NCBI GenBank assembly: GCA_020091685.1
Contig: CM034607.1
Coordinates: 32,584,983 to 32,648,982, forward strand
Length of the DNA stretch: 64,000 bases
Source of the DNA: Lutjanus erythropterus
Taxonomy: Eukaryota; Chordata; Actinopteri; Lutjaniformes; Lutjanidae
Reading direction: 5' to 3'
Part shown: positions 37,959 to 49,015 of the stretch, one piece after another
Numbering within the stretch: the first letter of the stretch is position 1
Layout: each line of letters opens with the position of its first letter
Program-made: the position numbers and the translations under genes
The notes under the pieces: model-generated
Database searches by the model: none
What the model saw: the letters and a program-made list of their open reading frames with translations, nothing else
What the model was told of the DNA's origin: nothing

Positions 37959-40738
37959 TCAGTGCTTCGCAGTGCCGTTAACAGATGGATTAATGACGGC
38001 CCAGTGGGCCCCGATGGAGGTGATGGCTCCGTGGTACCGGCCGCTCAGGAAGCGCAGCTCAGCGTCGGGGTGCTCGGGGTACATGTTGAAGGAGTGGCCT
38101 GCGGGCTGTCCTGCCCACAGCGTACGGCCCCTGTTCGTGGTGAACACCACGGACTGCACGTAGTGGGCGTACTTCCCCGAAATCTGGATGATGGCTTCAT
38201 CGTCAAACAATTCAATCTCCTTGGTATCGCCTATTTTGCGACCGGCGATGCGGGACCAGATGACGCCATAGCGCAACTGGATGCTGAAGAGGGGAAGAAA
38301 GACGTGCATCACAAAAAGGAGTGGTATCGTAACTTAAATCATATGACACCTACCGAAAAACTGCATGGGTGAAGGATAAGGTACCATGGTTCAAATCCTC
38401 AAAGACACCAGTTTTTTCTGAAAATGTTTGTCCTTTAAACTTGTATCTCAGATTTATGTCAGCTTCATCAGATATTTTACAAAAACATGATTTAATCAGC
38501 CAGACCCCTGTTCCTGGTTTAGAAAAAGGCAGGAATGCTTCTCGAGAACAGATAAGTTTTCTATTTTTTGACAAATTTATTAAATAATATCGCTACCAGA
38601 TGTGGTGGAAGTGGTGGTGAAGTGGTATCATGGTGTAAAATACAATCTTTGTTTAACAGCCACTATTTTAACCTAAATATCGTCACCTAAATATTGAAAC
38701 GACTTAAGCTTCTTTAGAATTGAAGCTATATACATTTTTAAAAGAGGAATATGTAACTGTAAATGAGTACTACAGTCCAAATGCGGAGTTGGAGCCATAG
38801 ACTGTACATTAAATAGGTTTAAATCTTATTTAATTTGCCTTCGATGGTTGAAGCGAGTTGTTTCCCCCCACCCCCTCCTCCCCAGACTCAAGGAAGCTCA
38901 GGCAGGCTGCAGGAATTCTGCAGGAGTGCAGGACAAGTGCAACAACATAAATTGACAGTAACAAGCACTGACCTCCACTGTAAATCAATCAGGTGTTTAG
39001 AACTGTCTGCCAATCTAAAGTTAAGTCTGTTATCCTGAAAACAAAAGCTCACTGTGCTTTGAGTTCAGTGGCCGCCTGTATCACTGCCTGCCAAACTCCA
39101 TTAACATTTTGCTCAATTAAACTGTTTTAAACATCTACGGCTTCTACAAGATCACTAATGATTTCTTACAAGTCATGAATATGACATTTACTCATTCGGT
39201 GAACATTCAGCATTAATTTGAACTCTAATTAACATGAAACAAGCAAACAATAACTTAAGTTACGGGCTGAATAGAAATTTCACACGGGGACACCGTGATG
39301 CTGTCAGAGAAGAAAGTATATTTCCTTAATTTCTGATGACACAATTTATGACAAAAAAAAATATTGGCAGTGAACATTTTGCTGCTATTGTCAGTATTAT
39401 TATTGTAACAACAGTAATAGTATTAATATAACATTTTCCAGACTCATTAATTAACATTTTCCATTTCTATTTATGTTAGAATAGATTATCCAAAGATATT
39501 ATGCATATGTATGAAAACTGTAAAACCAGATATGTAATATGTTTGATATTTACCCATAGATGTAGTTGCTGTAGGCCTCCCATACACGCACACCTGTGAT
39601 TCTGCCTGTTCCGGTGAGGCCGTACGAGGTTCCAGATCCTGATCCCACTGGTTTAGAGAAGGAGTAGGACTGAGACTGAGCTGCAAGGACGAGAGACAGA
39701 GACACGAGGGAACCTGTTAACACTGTGGACAGACTGACAGGAAACTTACTATTTTATTTTATTTTATTTTATTTTATTTTATTTCATAGTATATTATTTT
39801 ACTTTAATTTAATTATTTATTTTTTTTTTTATAGTACATTATTTTATTTTAATTTAATTTAATTTAATTTAATTTAATTTAATTTAATTTATTTTTTGTA
39901 AATTATTTTATTTTACTTTATTCTATTTTATTTTATTTTATTTTATCTATTTAATGTTTTCTGCTATGAAAAAACTTGCTGTTAACAACTATATTTATAT
40001 ACATTTATTTATTATTTATTCTTCAGAATTGGAACAAATCATATCCTACCAATACCGACATTCTAATTTTTTTATTTTTTTATTTTTATTTTTTGGTGAA
40101 AATTGAGTCTGTAAGGATTTATACATATGAAATATATGTACTTAATCAAATTGTTTGGTTTGATTTAATTGTTTACACTTTTAAACCTGCTCTGTGCCAG
40201 AAAACACTCTCATCCCAAAAAATCACAACTTCAGACCATTTAAAAAACGTTAAAAACCTTCAAAATCTAAAACTAACAATACCTACTGATAATAAAGGTA
40301 TAAAAATGTGATTTGTTAATCATCTCTTTATGAAATTTGTGGCTTTTCAAAGTTTTGTGAACTCTGTAATACATAATTTTCCATCTGGCGGAGCTGAAAT
40401 CTTCATTTAATAAAAAATGTAATCACTACAAGATTGGTCCATGACAGGAGTTTGACATTTTAAAATAATTTGAAAGTAAAAATAAAAATACATTTTTGTC
40501 CAAATTCTTTACAGTTACAGATAATTAAAGTCTGCCTGTATGACAGGACATTTCCAGACATATTTAAACACCTGTAAACGAGAATTTGCCTTTAAACATC
40601 TCTTTTTAATTTATGTGCAAACTGCTGAAATATTTAAAGGACTGTTAAACTTGAACACATATTTGACTAATTAATGTTACACTCACCATCAGCCAAGAGA
40701 GAAACTGTGAGCAGAGCGAAGAGGACAACGGGATGCAT
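37959..40738 (-). CDS. zg16: Zymogen granule protein 16-like secreted lectin (three coding exons, complete)
   Basis: Coding exons on the minus strand are 40738-40687, 39680-39554 and 38283-37959. Each has a GT donor or AG acceptor as needed, and together they give 504 nt and 167 aa, the length I recall for mammalian ZG16. Residues 1-18 form a hydrophobic signal peptide. The rest is one jacalin-type beta-prism domain (about residues 22-157), with a Gly/Ser-rich loop (GSGSGTSYG), the strand ILQ-type segment GIQLRYGVIWS, then ISGKY, LRFLSGR and IGAHW. In mammals ZG16 is packed into pancreatic zymogen granules and goblet-cell mucus, where it binds mannose, glycosaminoglycans or peptidoglycan. That role is inferred here from family membership. 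Odd point: the family's sugar-contacting GxxxD motif reads G151-A-H-W-A155, so the Asp is gone. The protein has no Cys. Intron 2 holds pentanucleotide microsatellites and a duplicated 220-bp segment. A ZG16B-like or fish-specific paralogue cannot be excluded. Confidence 0.93.
39751..39950. repeat. Compound (ATTTT)n/(AATTT)n microsatellite in zg16 intron 2
   Basis: ATTTT units at 39751-39783, AATTT units at 39851-39890 and ATTTT units again at 39905-39950, with imperfect links. It lies about 70 bp upstream (in gene sense) of coding exon 2. Confidence 0.95.
40084..40310 (+). repeat. Direct duplication around zg16 promoter, intronic copy
   Basis: TTTTGGTGAAAATTGAGTCT, GAAATATATGTA, GCTCTGTGCCAGAA, TCACAACTTCAGACCATTT and CTTCAAAATCTAAAA match 41331-41555 in order. 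It is inside zg16 intron 2 (counting the coding exons, intron 1). Confidence 0.85.
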
Positions 40739-40847
40739 TCTGCAAAACAAAATGACACTGAATTATACAAACAAGACTTTTATTTTTTTAAACTCAGCAA
40801 TTAGTGAATAATTAATTTAGGAAAAAATAAACAGCATGAACTCATAC

Positions 40848-40887
40848 CTGTGGTATTTCTTTTGTCTTTTGCACAATGAAGAAACAC
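40848..40887 (-). other. zg16: Probable 5'UTR exon of zg16
   Basis: On the minus strand an AG acceptor precedes 40887 and a GTATGAG donor follows 40848, giving a 40-nt exon with no coding role. The coding exon that follows opens one base before the ATG, after an AG acceptor (40741-40740), so at least one upstream untranslated exon is needed. This is an inference from splice signals only; transcript data would settle it. Confidence 0.45.
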
Positions 40888-41006
40888 CTATAGACAATGA
40901 AATAAAAATTGCTGTAAAATTCAGTAGTTGTGATTTGTTTTCCATATATTAGAGATGATAATTAAATATCAGCAGTGGATAAAATCAATAAAAGGATATA
41001 CTCACA

Positions 41007-41058
41007 GATCAGGTGTCAAACAGGGCAATAATGCTGTCAGACCTGCAACATGTGTGTG
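41007..41058 (-). other. zg16: Probable first (untranslated) exon of zg16
   Basis: A GTGAGTA donor lies directly after 41007 on the minus strand, and a TATA box lies about 30 bp upstream of about 41058. The exon would be about 50 nt and non-coding. The exact start is estimated from the TATA spacing, not seen. Confidence 0.45.
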
Positions 41059-41080
41059 TGCATCTTTGTGAGAGTGGAGA

Positions 41081-41089
41081 GTTTTTATA
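41081..41089 (-). promoter_or_regulatory. zg16: TATA box of zg16
   Basis: The minus strand reads TATAAAAAC. It lies about 30 bp upstream of the proposed first exon and about 350 bp upstream of the ATG, in the right orientation. A strong TATA box is typical of secretory-cell genes with high, tissue-limited expression, as expected for a zymogen or mucus protein. Confidence 0.55.
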
Positions 41090-41330
41090 CTCACTGCGAT
41101 GCATATTTCCTCCTGTGCACATTCCTTTATGAAGATGGAATCAAGGAAACAAGTGTGTGTTGATCATCATGATGTAATGACAGCTACTGTACAGATGACC
41201 TTATAATTATCTAATAATTATGATGCACGGTAAACACCTGGGACATTCTTCACAATCGGGAAAAATCCTGTCACACCAGAAAAATAGAAAAAAATAGATA
41301 CATATATAAATACTAACATCCTGGGTCCAT

Positions 41331-41555
41331 GTTTTGGTGAAAATTTATTCCTTAAGGATGTGTATATATGAAATATATGTAATTTATGAAATGTATGTTT
41401 CGGTTTGCTTTATTTATTTATATATTCTTTTATTTCTAAATTTGCTCTGTGCCAGAAGACACCCTTGTCAGACAAGAATTCACAACTTCAGACTATTTAA
41501 AAATGTGTTAAAAGCCTTCAAAATCTAAAAAACAACAACACTGACTGATAGCTCG
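41331..41555 (+). repeat. Direct duplication around zg16 promoter, upstream copy
   Basis: TTTTGGTGAAAATTTATTCC, GAAATATATGTAATTTATG, GCTCTGTGCCAGAAGACA, TCACAACTTCAGACTATTT and CTTCAAAATCTAAAA parallel the intronic copy. It is about 240 bp upstream of the zg16 TATA box. Confidence 0.85.
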
Positions 41556-41719
41556 GGTGTAACAGTGTGCTGTCATAGTCATTTTGGTTTTAAAATATAT
41601 TTTTCATGACAGTATTCATCCTTTTAAAATTGTTTCCCACATTTCCCTTAGCTCTGTCAGATTTTTTATTTTTAAAATAAAATGCAGATTTAATCTGTCA
41701 TAGAAAGGTTTGGCTATAC

Positions 41720-41989
41720 CAGGGGTGGGCAATTATTTTTCAAGGGGTCGTGGAGGGGTGCATGTGAGATATTGATCAGGCTGCCATGGACCAGACACAA
41801 CCGATTACAGTACAGTCCATTATCACCCTTTCAAAATAAAGGTCTGATAATTGTTTAATGGTAAGCAAAATACTACTGACTGTCTTTGCTAGATTTTTAA
41901 TTTTTGATATTTCCATGATTTCCTTGCGGGCCACATGAAACCTTTCAGAGAGTCGCATCTGGCCTCGGGCCACATTTCGCTCAGGTCTG
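41720..41989. mobile_element. hAT-type non-autonomous element upstream of zg16
   Basis: The left end CAGGGGTGGGCAATTATTT and the GCGGGCCACATGAAA...CGGGCCACATTT interior are diagnostic of hAT repeats. The right end TCAGGTCTG is worn. The flanks GGCTATAC (41712-41719) and AGTTATAC (41990-41997) look like an 8-bp target duplication. Confidence 0.7.
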
Positions 41990-43267
41990 AGTTATACCCT
42001 ACGGATCCCTGTCTCACTTCCTGGTTTACAAAAAATAAAACAAAACTAAATAAAACAGATGTGTCTCAACTATAACAGCTCTGTAGCCCTTCTAAATCAA
42101 AGCTAAATAAGAATTATGGTTTAAACATGTGTATTCTTAAACTTTAAAACATTAAATGGCTACTCACAGCTATGTTGAGAAATTAAAAACAAAGCATTCT
42201 GTGTGATGGAGGTGACATAACTCAGTTCTCATTAATAATTTAATGGGTTTTTTGTAGGGAATGTAGGGAAAATGGTGCATCTGTACAGATATTCCCGTTA
42301 GGAAATGGATGTTGCAGGTGTTTCTGGGAGGTGGCAGAAATAAACTTAAAAACAACAACAAAAAAGACAAAAACAAACTAGCTGACCTGTTAGCTTTGCG
42401 TTCCAGGAAGTGGATGTTGTAACTGCCAGTTAGGATGTTTCAGACAGGGAGGTGGTTCTTACTGTCGACAGTATGCCAGGTATTTTTTTTAACAGCCTTT
42501 ATTCTCATAATCTGTCAGTCAATGAAAATGTGGTTTGGTTTGTATCAATCATTGCCCTCATGTATGTGAGGCACCAAACCACAACAGAAGTTCCCTCAGG
42601 GCGCCTTTCATGTAGAGCAGGTCCAGAACGGAGACGCAGAGACCGACCAGTTCCCAGCAAGCACTGACGCGACAGCAGTGAGGAAAAACTTCCTTTTACT
42701 GTAACAGACTGACTCTTTTCCTTTCCTCTTCATCACCATTATATAATTTAAAAGAAATCCTTCTCTTGTATCATTACATGATATAAACGCATAACATCTC
42801 ATTAGATTTTGCAGCCATTTTTTAATGCTTTCAAGAGGAGCAGCACTCTGAGAGCTTATGTCAAGATGTTTTCATCAAAGTTTATCATAAAACTTTGTAA
42901 CTAGTAACAATCAACCAGTGTAGATAACAAACACTTCAGACTGACAACTAACGTTTACAAGTTTTGTTAAAACTGATACTTTTCAGGAAATGGAAAAAAA
43001 AACTTGTACAAGTATAAGGGGTGACAAATAACACTGATTAATTAAAAACAATTACTAATAAAAATGCCATAATATGGAGATATGAGGTTTGCGCCCAGTG
43101 GGGATTATTAGGAGGATTACAGTTTTAAAATGCTGCCATACACACAGTTGTCCATCCATGGCCTCTACTGAAAAAATGCTGCCTTTAAATTTATCAATAA
43201 ATTGTTCACAACAAAGGAAGGGACAGCTGGACAAACTGATAAATGTTACAACAAACATAACACACTT

Positions 43268-43740
43268 AGAGCTGCAACAATTATTGTAATATTAATCGAT
43301 TAATAAATGAATCTGCATCTGTTTTGCTAATCTTTTTTATTTTACTCGTCTCTTGACAGTAAACTGAATTTTTTTTGAGACAGTCGGGCTTTGGGAGACG
43401 CTGATCAACATTTTCTGACAATTTTCAAATCACATAACTAACTGATTAATGGAGCAACTGGTCGACAGGTGAATCGATAATGAAAATAATTACAGGAAAG
43501 ATTTAATATCATTAATCATTTTGAGTCATTTTTTAATTTTAGAAAAGTACAAATTCTCTGATTTCAGCTTCTTAAATGTGAAAATTTTCTGGTTCCTTTA
43601 CTCCTCTCAGACAGTAAACTGAATATTTTTGAGTTGTGGACAAAATGAGACATTTGAGGACGTCATCTTTGAGTTTTAATCAACATTTTTCACCATTTTC
43701 TGACATTTAATGGACCAAACAACTAATGCAGGTAATTAGT
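43268..43740. mobile_element. AGCTGCAA-TTAATGATTA family, two adjoining copies
   Basis: AGAGCTGCAACAATTATTG opens the first copy (to about 43495). A second set of family words (AAATTCTCTGATTTCAGCTT, CTCAGACAGTAAACTGAAT, GGACCAAACAACTAATG) follows to about 43740. They could be two insertions or one rearranged element. Confidence 0.65.
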
Positions 43741-44812
43741 AACTGTATCCCAATACAATTACATATTACAAAAGACCAGTACTGTGTGTTATTTCTCACT
43801 GTTAGATCCTTATTAGACTTTATTAGAGGGTAATTTGATCTAATACTGTCTAATAAAGAACATATCTTTTTAGTTTTTGTCTAATTTAATATAAAGTACG
43901 TGTGTCATCTGTATCTGATCAGTCCACATAAGGAAGCAAATGTATCCTCTATTCTTGTGTGACCGACTGCTAAGAAGTGTCAAACTCTTCAGAGTCTTAT
44001 TGCCACTGGACTTTTTTAAAACTTTGATCAGGACAAGACGTGCATGACTTGGACCACTTCATCTGATTTTATGTTTAGATGATTGGTGCAAACATCCTCT
44101 CTATTTACTTCACTTGTGATGTTTTTTTTGTGAGGACTCTTCCTGGAATCCAATTAAGGAGGAAATGTTTTGTTTTGATCAGCAGTGAGAATCAAATAAA
44201 ACATGCAGGAAATACACTGTCACATGCTCCAATTTTAGACGAAAGGACAAGTCACTCAGGAGACTTTAGTTTTAGTTAGTAAATTCACCACATTGACAAG
44301 TGTTCACAAGTATGGTGAAAAAAAGGGGAAAGATAATAACTTATTCTTTGATTTGTCAGGAATGGCAGGGTTGTTCATGCCATCTGTCGCTGCTAAGTTG
44401 TGTCTGAGGTTCATCCTAGTTACTGGAGTAATGACATCAAGAACGTTTAAACTCTGTGGGAAGATAATGATTCTTAGAACGAAACACAATTGGTTTACAA
44501 TAAATTCTCCTAATTTAGCTGCAGCATGTTGACTGTTTTCTTTTTTCATATACATTTTATTCATCTAAAATACAGGTTTTACATTTCACTAACATCTGGT
44601 TGGTGAAATTAGCTTGGTTAGCTTGAATTTACTCAAATCCAGATACAGTGAGACTGCATTCAGACCAAATCAGGTGTTGCAGTGATCTGCACAGGGTTGT
44701 GCAGCTGTGTGGGGGATTAGGGGGCGTTTATATGTGCTTATTACATGGATTTGTTGAATACTCGATTCTGATTGGTCAATTACAGAATTTTAAGGTCTGT
44801 TCTTTCTATAGA

Positions 44813-44875
44813 ACAAACCGTTGCTATGTATAACAGACCGTTGCTATGAAGAGCAGACCGTTGCTATGGACACAG
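44813..44875 (+). repeat. Short tandem repeat, three CAGACCGTTGCTATG units
   Basis: The word ACCGTTGCTATG appears at 44817, 44838 and 44859 with 21-bp spacing. The surrounding sequence resembles a dispersed fish element containing CCGTTGCTATGGA. Confidence 0.7.
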
Positions 44876-46420
44876 TTCTGATCACAGACTCTAGAGGAAC
44901 AATAAAATTATAATTATACTTTTTGGTAAATAATCATGTAACAAGCAGGATAATGTACAGTGAGCAGGTTGTGGAATAAAGCCATAAAATCATTTTAAAA
45001 TTAATAATTTGTGTCACATAAATGTGTGCCTTTTTTTGGAAGTAACCATGTAATTACTTAGAATATAACTGCTGTGAAACAATCAGAAAATAACATTTTA
45101 TTTCTCTGATTCACCGACTTTCTTGCTACCATCGCTCTTCCCACTGAGTGTCTTCGACCACAGCTGCTCACTCTCTCGATCTCTTAAAGAAAAGAAAAGA
45201 AACCAAAAGAAGCTTCTTGGTATCGCGGTGCAACATAAACCGCAGCCAGACACAGACCTCGAAACAGTACACAACATATACCAAGCAAGTACGCAGGAGT
45301 TAGGAAATAGAGCTGTGGTTCATGAAAAACCTTAGATTTTGATCACAAAAGGCATGAAAATATAAATTATTGATCTTATCTTTTTCTTTTGACAAGTCAC
45401 CATGGTATAAGTGGAGTATAAGTATAAATGGAAAGTTTGGCAGGCTTAGCAACAGTAACTAAGGAGGGTGGGGCTTAGGGAAGGGTCAACTGACAACTTT
45501 AATATGACTTGGTAGTTTAGCTTTGAGTTACTTTATATCGTACTGCTGTTTGCAGATTGATGAGAGCTTTGCTGCACAGTACTGAGAATTAAAATGTACA
45601 TATTTTACTGCTGAAAGGTTTCAAAAAAAGAAAACAAAGAACGACCTCATTTTTCCTAATTTGTCAAACACTAAAATTAACAGTTCTTTATGATTCTAAC
45701 TCCAACAAATTCTACTAACACTCAATAACTGAATGTGAAAAGGAAAGTTTTCCTTTTCCCCCAGACAATCATTGTCCCCCTTTACATTAATCATAACGGG
45801 CTCAGTCTAACAGGCCGTGAGATTTAAAAGTGCTGTGGTCTGCTCTGTTCCTCTGCATTGTGCCTGCTGCAGTATAATGAATGCTGAGCTGCAGGTCTTC
45901 AGGCAATGAAACCCAATCCCTGTTTGAATTCCTACCGTGCTACACTGTACTGCAAAGCTGCTGGTTATTTGGTACATTAACACATAATCAAGTATCTCAT
46001 TAATATAAGCCATAAAAAAGTGCAAACATGAGAATCTGCAAACTTAAGCAGCCGAAAGCGAGAGCGTTGTCGCTCCAGAGCTCCTGAATTAAAACTTTAA
46101 AAGTCCTAGCAGATTTCTTAAAACCTGTGCATGATAGCTACAACTCAAATATCCACAACACTGACAGAAAAGTCTTCAAGTAGCGACAAAAATAGCAGCC
46201 AAATGTTCCTTGGATAATCCACACCGACTCATCCGCCAAGCTTTGAAGTCTCCATATTCCTTTGATATTGTTCTGCGAGTGTCCGCTGAATAGACCCGGG
46301 TCAAACTGTAGTTTAAATCCCCCTCTCAGCCACGCTTGATAATGACCGAGGTTATTTCACAAGATCCAGACGAGCAGCTGTAAGAGGATTTGCAGCACAA
46401 CTTTGACCCAGGTGTTAACA

Positions 46421-49015
46421 TCACACCAGCAGAGTAATGATCACTCCATCATCCTGACCCTGCCACAGCATCTCCCCTTCGAATGCCACCTTCCCGTGCT
46501 TCCTGGCTCTCATCAGGATCCCCACCACCTTATCGGAGATCCGGACGTATCTGTCGAACAGCTGTCCGAACGTGATGCGGGTCTTTCCGTCCGGGTCCGG
46601 GTCGGCCATAGTCCTGATCACGTAGCACATGTCGGCTATCTCACGGTGGATGTGCTGCTCGGCGCGTTTGGCTCTCTCCGCTGTTTGGGTGCCCTCCTTG
46701 GGGCGTCCGTAACCCTCCTGGCCCTTCTGGAGGCGGAGGGACATGGAGTAGTCATAGTCAAAATATTCACTGAAGGGGTTTAGTTTCTGGTTCACCGTGT
46801 GCTCCGAGGCCCAGTTCTGCCAGCGGCTCTTGAGATTTCCCACGGCGCTGTACTTCTTGGAGAGGGTGTTGATCTTGTTGGCATCTTCAGCCTCTTTTTT
46901 GTACCTGGGAGGGATGTCAGATCATATTAGAAATAAATAAAAATACACACTGAGTATCTGTTTTGATCCTGCAGGGGAGTTGCATATCAAACAGTAAGCA
47001 GTTTCCTTTTTTTTAACTTGGTCTTAAATGAATGCAGTTTCTGAGTGACGTGATCATTAGATGTGTTTGCAGAAAGCGAACCGGAATGACTGAGAGCTTA
47101 TCATTAATGAGAAAAAGTTGTTTTTGTGCCTCAAACTGCTCAAATCAGAAACGTAATGCGTGGGAAAGGCCCGTTATCCCAAGAAGCAAACCTCGCTGTC
47201 GGCTCAAAGTGAAAAATGATCTGTTAGCAACTAGCAATCTAATTAGAGGGTGTAATGTTTTGCACAGAAACTGGCTGAACAAAGACGAAACGGCTGTTAT
47301 AAGGTGACATAGTTACTGTGTGTTTTTGGCTGTTTAATGAAGATATTACAAAAGTTTGTCAGGCTCTAAGATCAATGTTTTGGATATCAGTTTGATGTCA
47401 TGGATAGTTTCACTCTGTAACTCATGCAAAGTTTTTCTCTTATTATCCCTTATCTCTTATTGTTAAGTTAACAATACCTTTAGGCTTATTTTTTTGGCAA
47501 CGGTGGTGCATGTAGATGCTGCAGCCAGTAGCTCCTTCAAACATCACTATTTTTCTCTTTTAATCTGGTATTTTTTTGGCTTTATTGCTGAAACACCTAT
47601 CACCTGTGACAGAATTACACTTGTAGGCATCGATCAACAGATAGATGCAATTGGACACACCGCTGTGGACCACCGCAGGAGGAGTGGAAGAGAGCAGGGA
47701 TGAATGCGATGCTAGCCCAGCTTGGACTTAACAGATGGGCGAAACGGTACTCATCACCTGGTCCACAACATCACGGATCAAGCTGTTGCACTTGACGGGC
47801 GGACCAGTTCTGAGCTGATAGGATGCAACAATTTTTGCAGATGTTGAATTTTTTATGTGAAGATGCAATTATTTCCTAGGTACATACATATGTATGTATA
47901 TCAATCAATCAATCAATCAATGAATCATGTATATATGAAAATGGCTGTATATACTGTGAAATTTTATTTTGTTTTATATTTTACCCTATTTTACTCTGAA
48001 TTTAGTTACTTATCTCTAATATACAACACATCCTCATACCTACATGACAGAATAATTTGATTGTCAGTTTCTCGCAAAAAGCTATATATTATCAGTGAAG
48101 AGTACTGGCAGCGACTCTTGTGACACGTGGCTTACGTTGTAAAATAGTCGCAGTTTGGTCAAGTTTAGGCACAAAAACTACCTTGTTAGGGTTAGAAAAA
48201 GACTGTGGTTTGGGTTAAAATAACTAAGTTGTGTCACATGATGAATGAGACGTCACTTGTACTCACAACTGGACTGTGGATCTTTTAATCTTGACTGCTG
48301 ACTCAGGCTCTCCTTCACTGCTTTTTTCCTCAGTATCTTTTAAAGAACTTATCCTGTGTGTTGGAGCGTCTTCTACTCCTGGTCTCTCTTCCTCTGCGTT
48401 TTGGTGTTCACTGTCAACTTTATCTCCTCCTCCTCCCTCTTTACCAGTCTTCTGCTCTTTCTCCACCTGCTTCCAGCTTTTGGTGAGAGAAGAGACCATG
48501 TTGGAGCATTTTCTGCGGCGTGTGGGTGAGCTTTTCTTCTTCAGAAGTCTGTCGATCTCCTCGTCTGATGGCAGAGACTCCTTCTTGATCTTCTCCGTCA
48601 GGAGTCCAACCCCTGCACCTTTCTCCTGAACCCCGCTGGTCACCGTCTTCACCACCTTCGTTACCTTGATGGGAGAAGCAACCGTCGGCTCATCTGAGGT
48701 CTTGGGTGCTTTTTGGGTGTCCTTGTGAAGATCTGAGGTCTTTTGAACCTCTCCAGAACTGATGACTTGATTTTTAGGAGTTTCTTTTGGCTGTGTCTGA
48801 GTCGGAGGAGGCTTCCCTGGGGTCCATTTCATTTTGCGCTCCTCTTTTGGTTCGCCCAGTGAAGATGGACACCAGCCGCTGGGTTCACTGGACTGCTTCT
48901 TCTCGTTGTCTGTCACCCACTGCTGCCAGCTGCTCGCCAGGCCGCACACCATGCTGATAGTGCGCAGCTTCTTGATATTCTTGTTGGTGGACGGTTTCCT
49001 CTGTTTGTCCGACAT
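46421..49015 (-). CDS. abra: Actin-binding Rho-activating protein (ABRA/STARS), two coding exons, complete
   Basis: Exon 1 is 49015-48267 and exon 2 is 46904-46421 on the minus strand. They are joined by a GTGAGT donor and a CCCAG acceptor with a codon split after its second base, giving 1233 nt and 410 aa. Visible blocks are an N-terminal WQQW motif (residues 30-33), a long polar Lys/Ser/Glu/Pro-rich linker, the family-typical SPTRRRKC block (163-170) followed by a KSW motif, the GNLKSRWQNW actin-binding block (272-281), and a C-terminal Costars domain (about 330-410) with RVISDKVVGI-like and FEGEMLWQG segments. In vertebrates the protein binds actin at the sarcomere, activates RhoA and frees MRTF to drive SRF genes in heart and skeletal muscle. 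Mammalian proteins are about 380 aa, so the fish form is slightly longer, in the disordered linker. Fish have two copies, and I cannot tell which this is. Confidence 0.95.
46905..48266 (-). other. abra intron (1.36 kb)
   Basis: Bounded by the GTGAGT donor at 48266 and the CCCAG acceptor ending at 46905. Apart from the ATCA repeat nothing recognisable is present. Confidence 0.9.
47901..47925. repeat. (ATCA)n microsatellite in abra intron
   Basis: Six TCAA/ATCA units lie in the single abra coding-region intron (46905-48266). Confidence 0.95.

Larger units (their letters stand above)
41998..46420. other. Intergenic DNA between zg16 and abra
   Basis: Apart from the paired repeats at 43268-43740 and the short tandem repeat at 44813, nothing is recognised. 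The end nearest abra should contain its 3'UTR. A minus-strand AATAAA occurs near 45098, which would give a UTR of about 1.3 kb if used. Confidence 0.5.

Noticed and set aside
37962-38372. 136-codon plus-strand open frame
   Set aside because: Antisense shadow of zg16 exon 3, which is well supported on the minus strand.
48276-48629. 117-codon plus-strand open frame
   Set aside because: Antisense shadow of abra exon 1.
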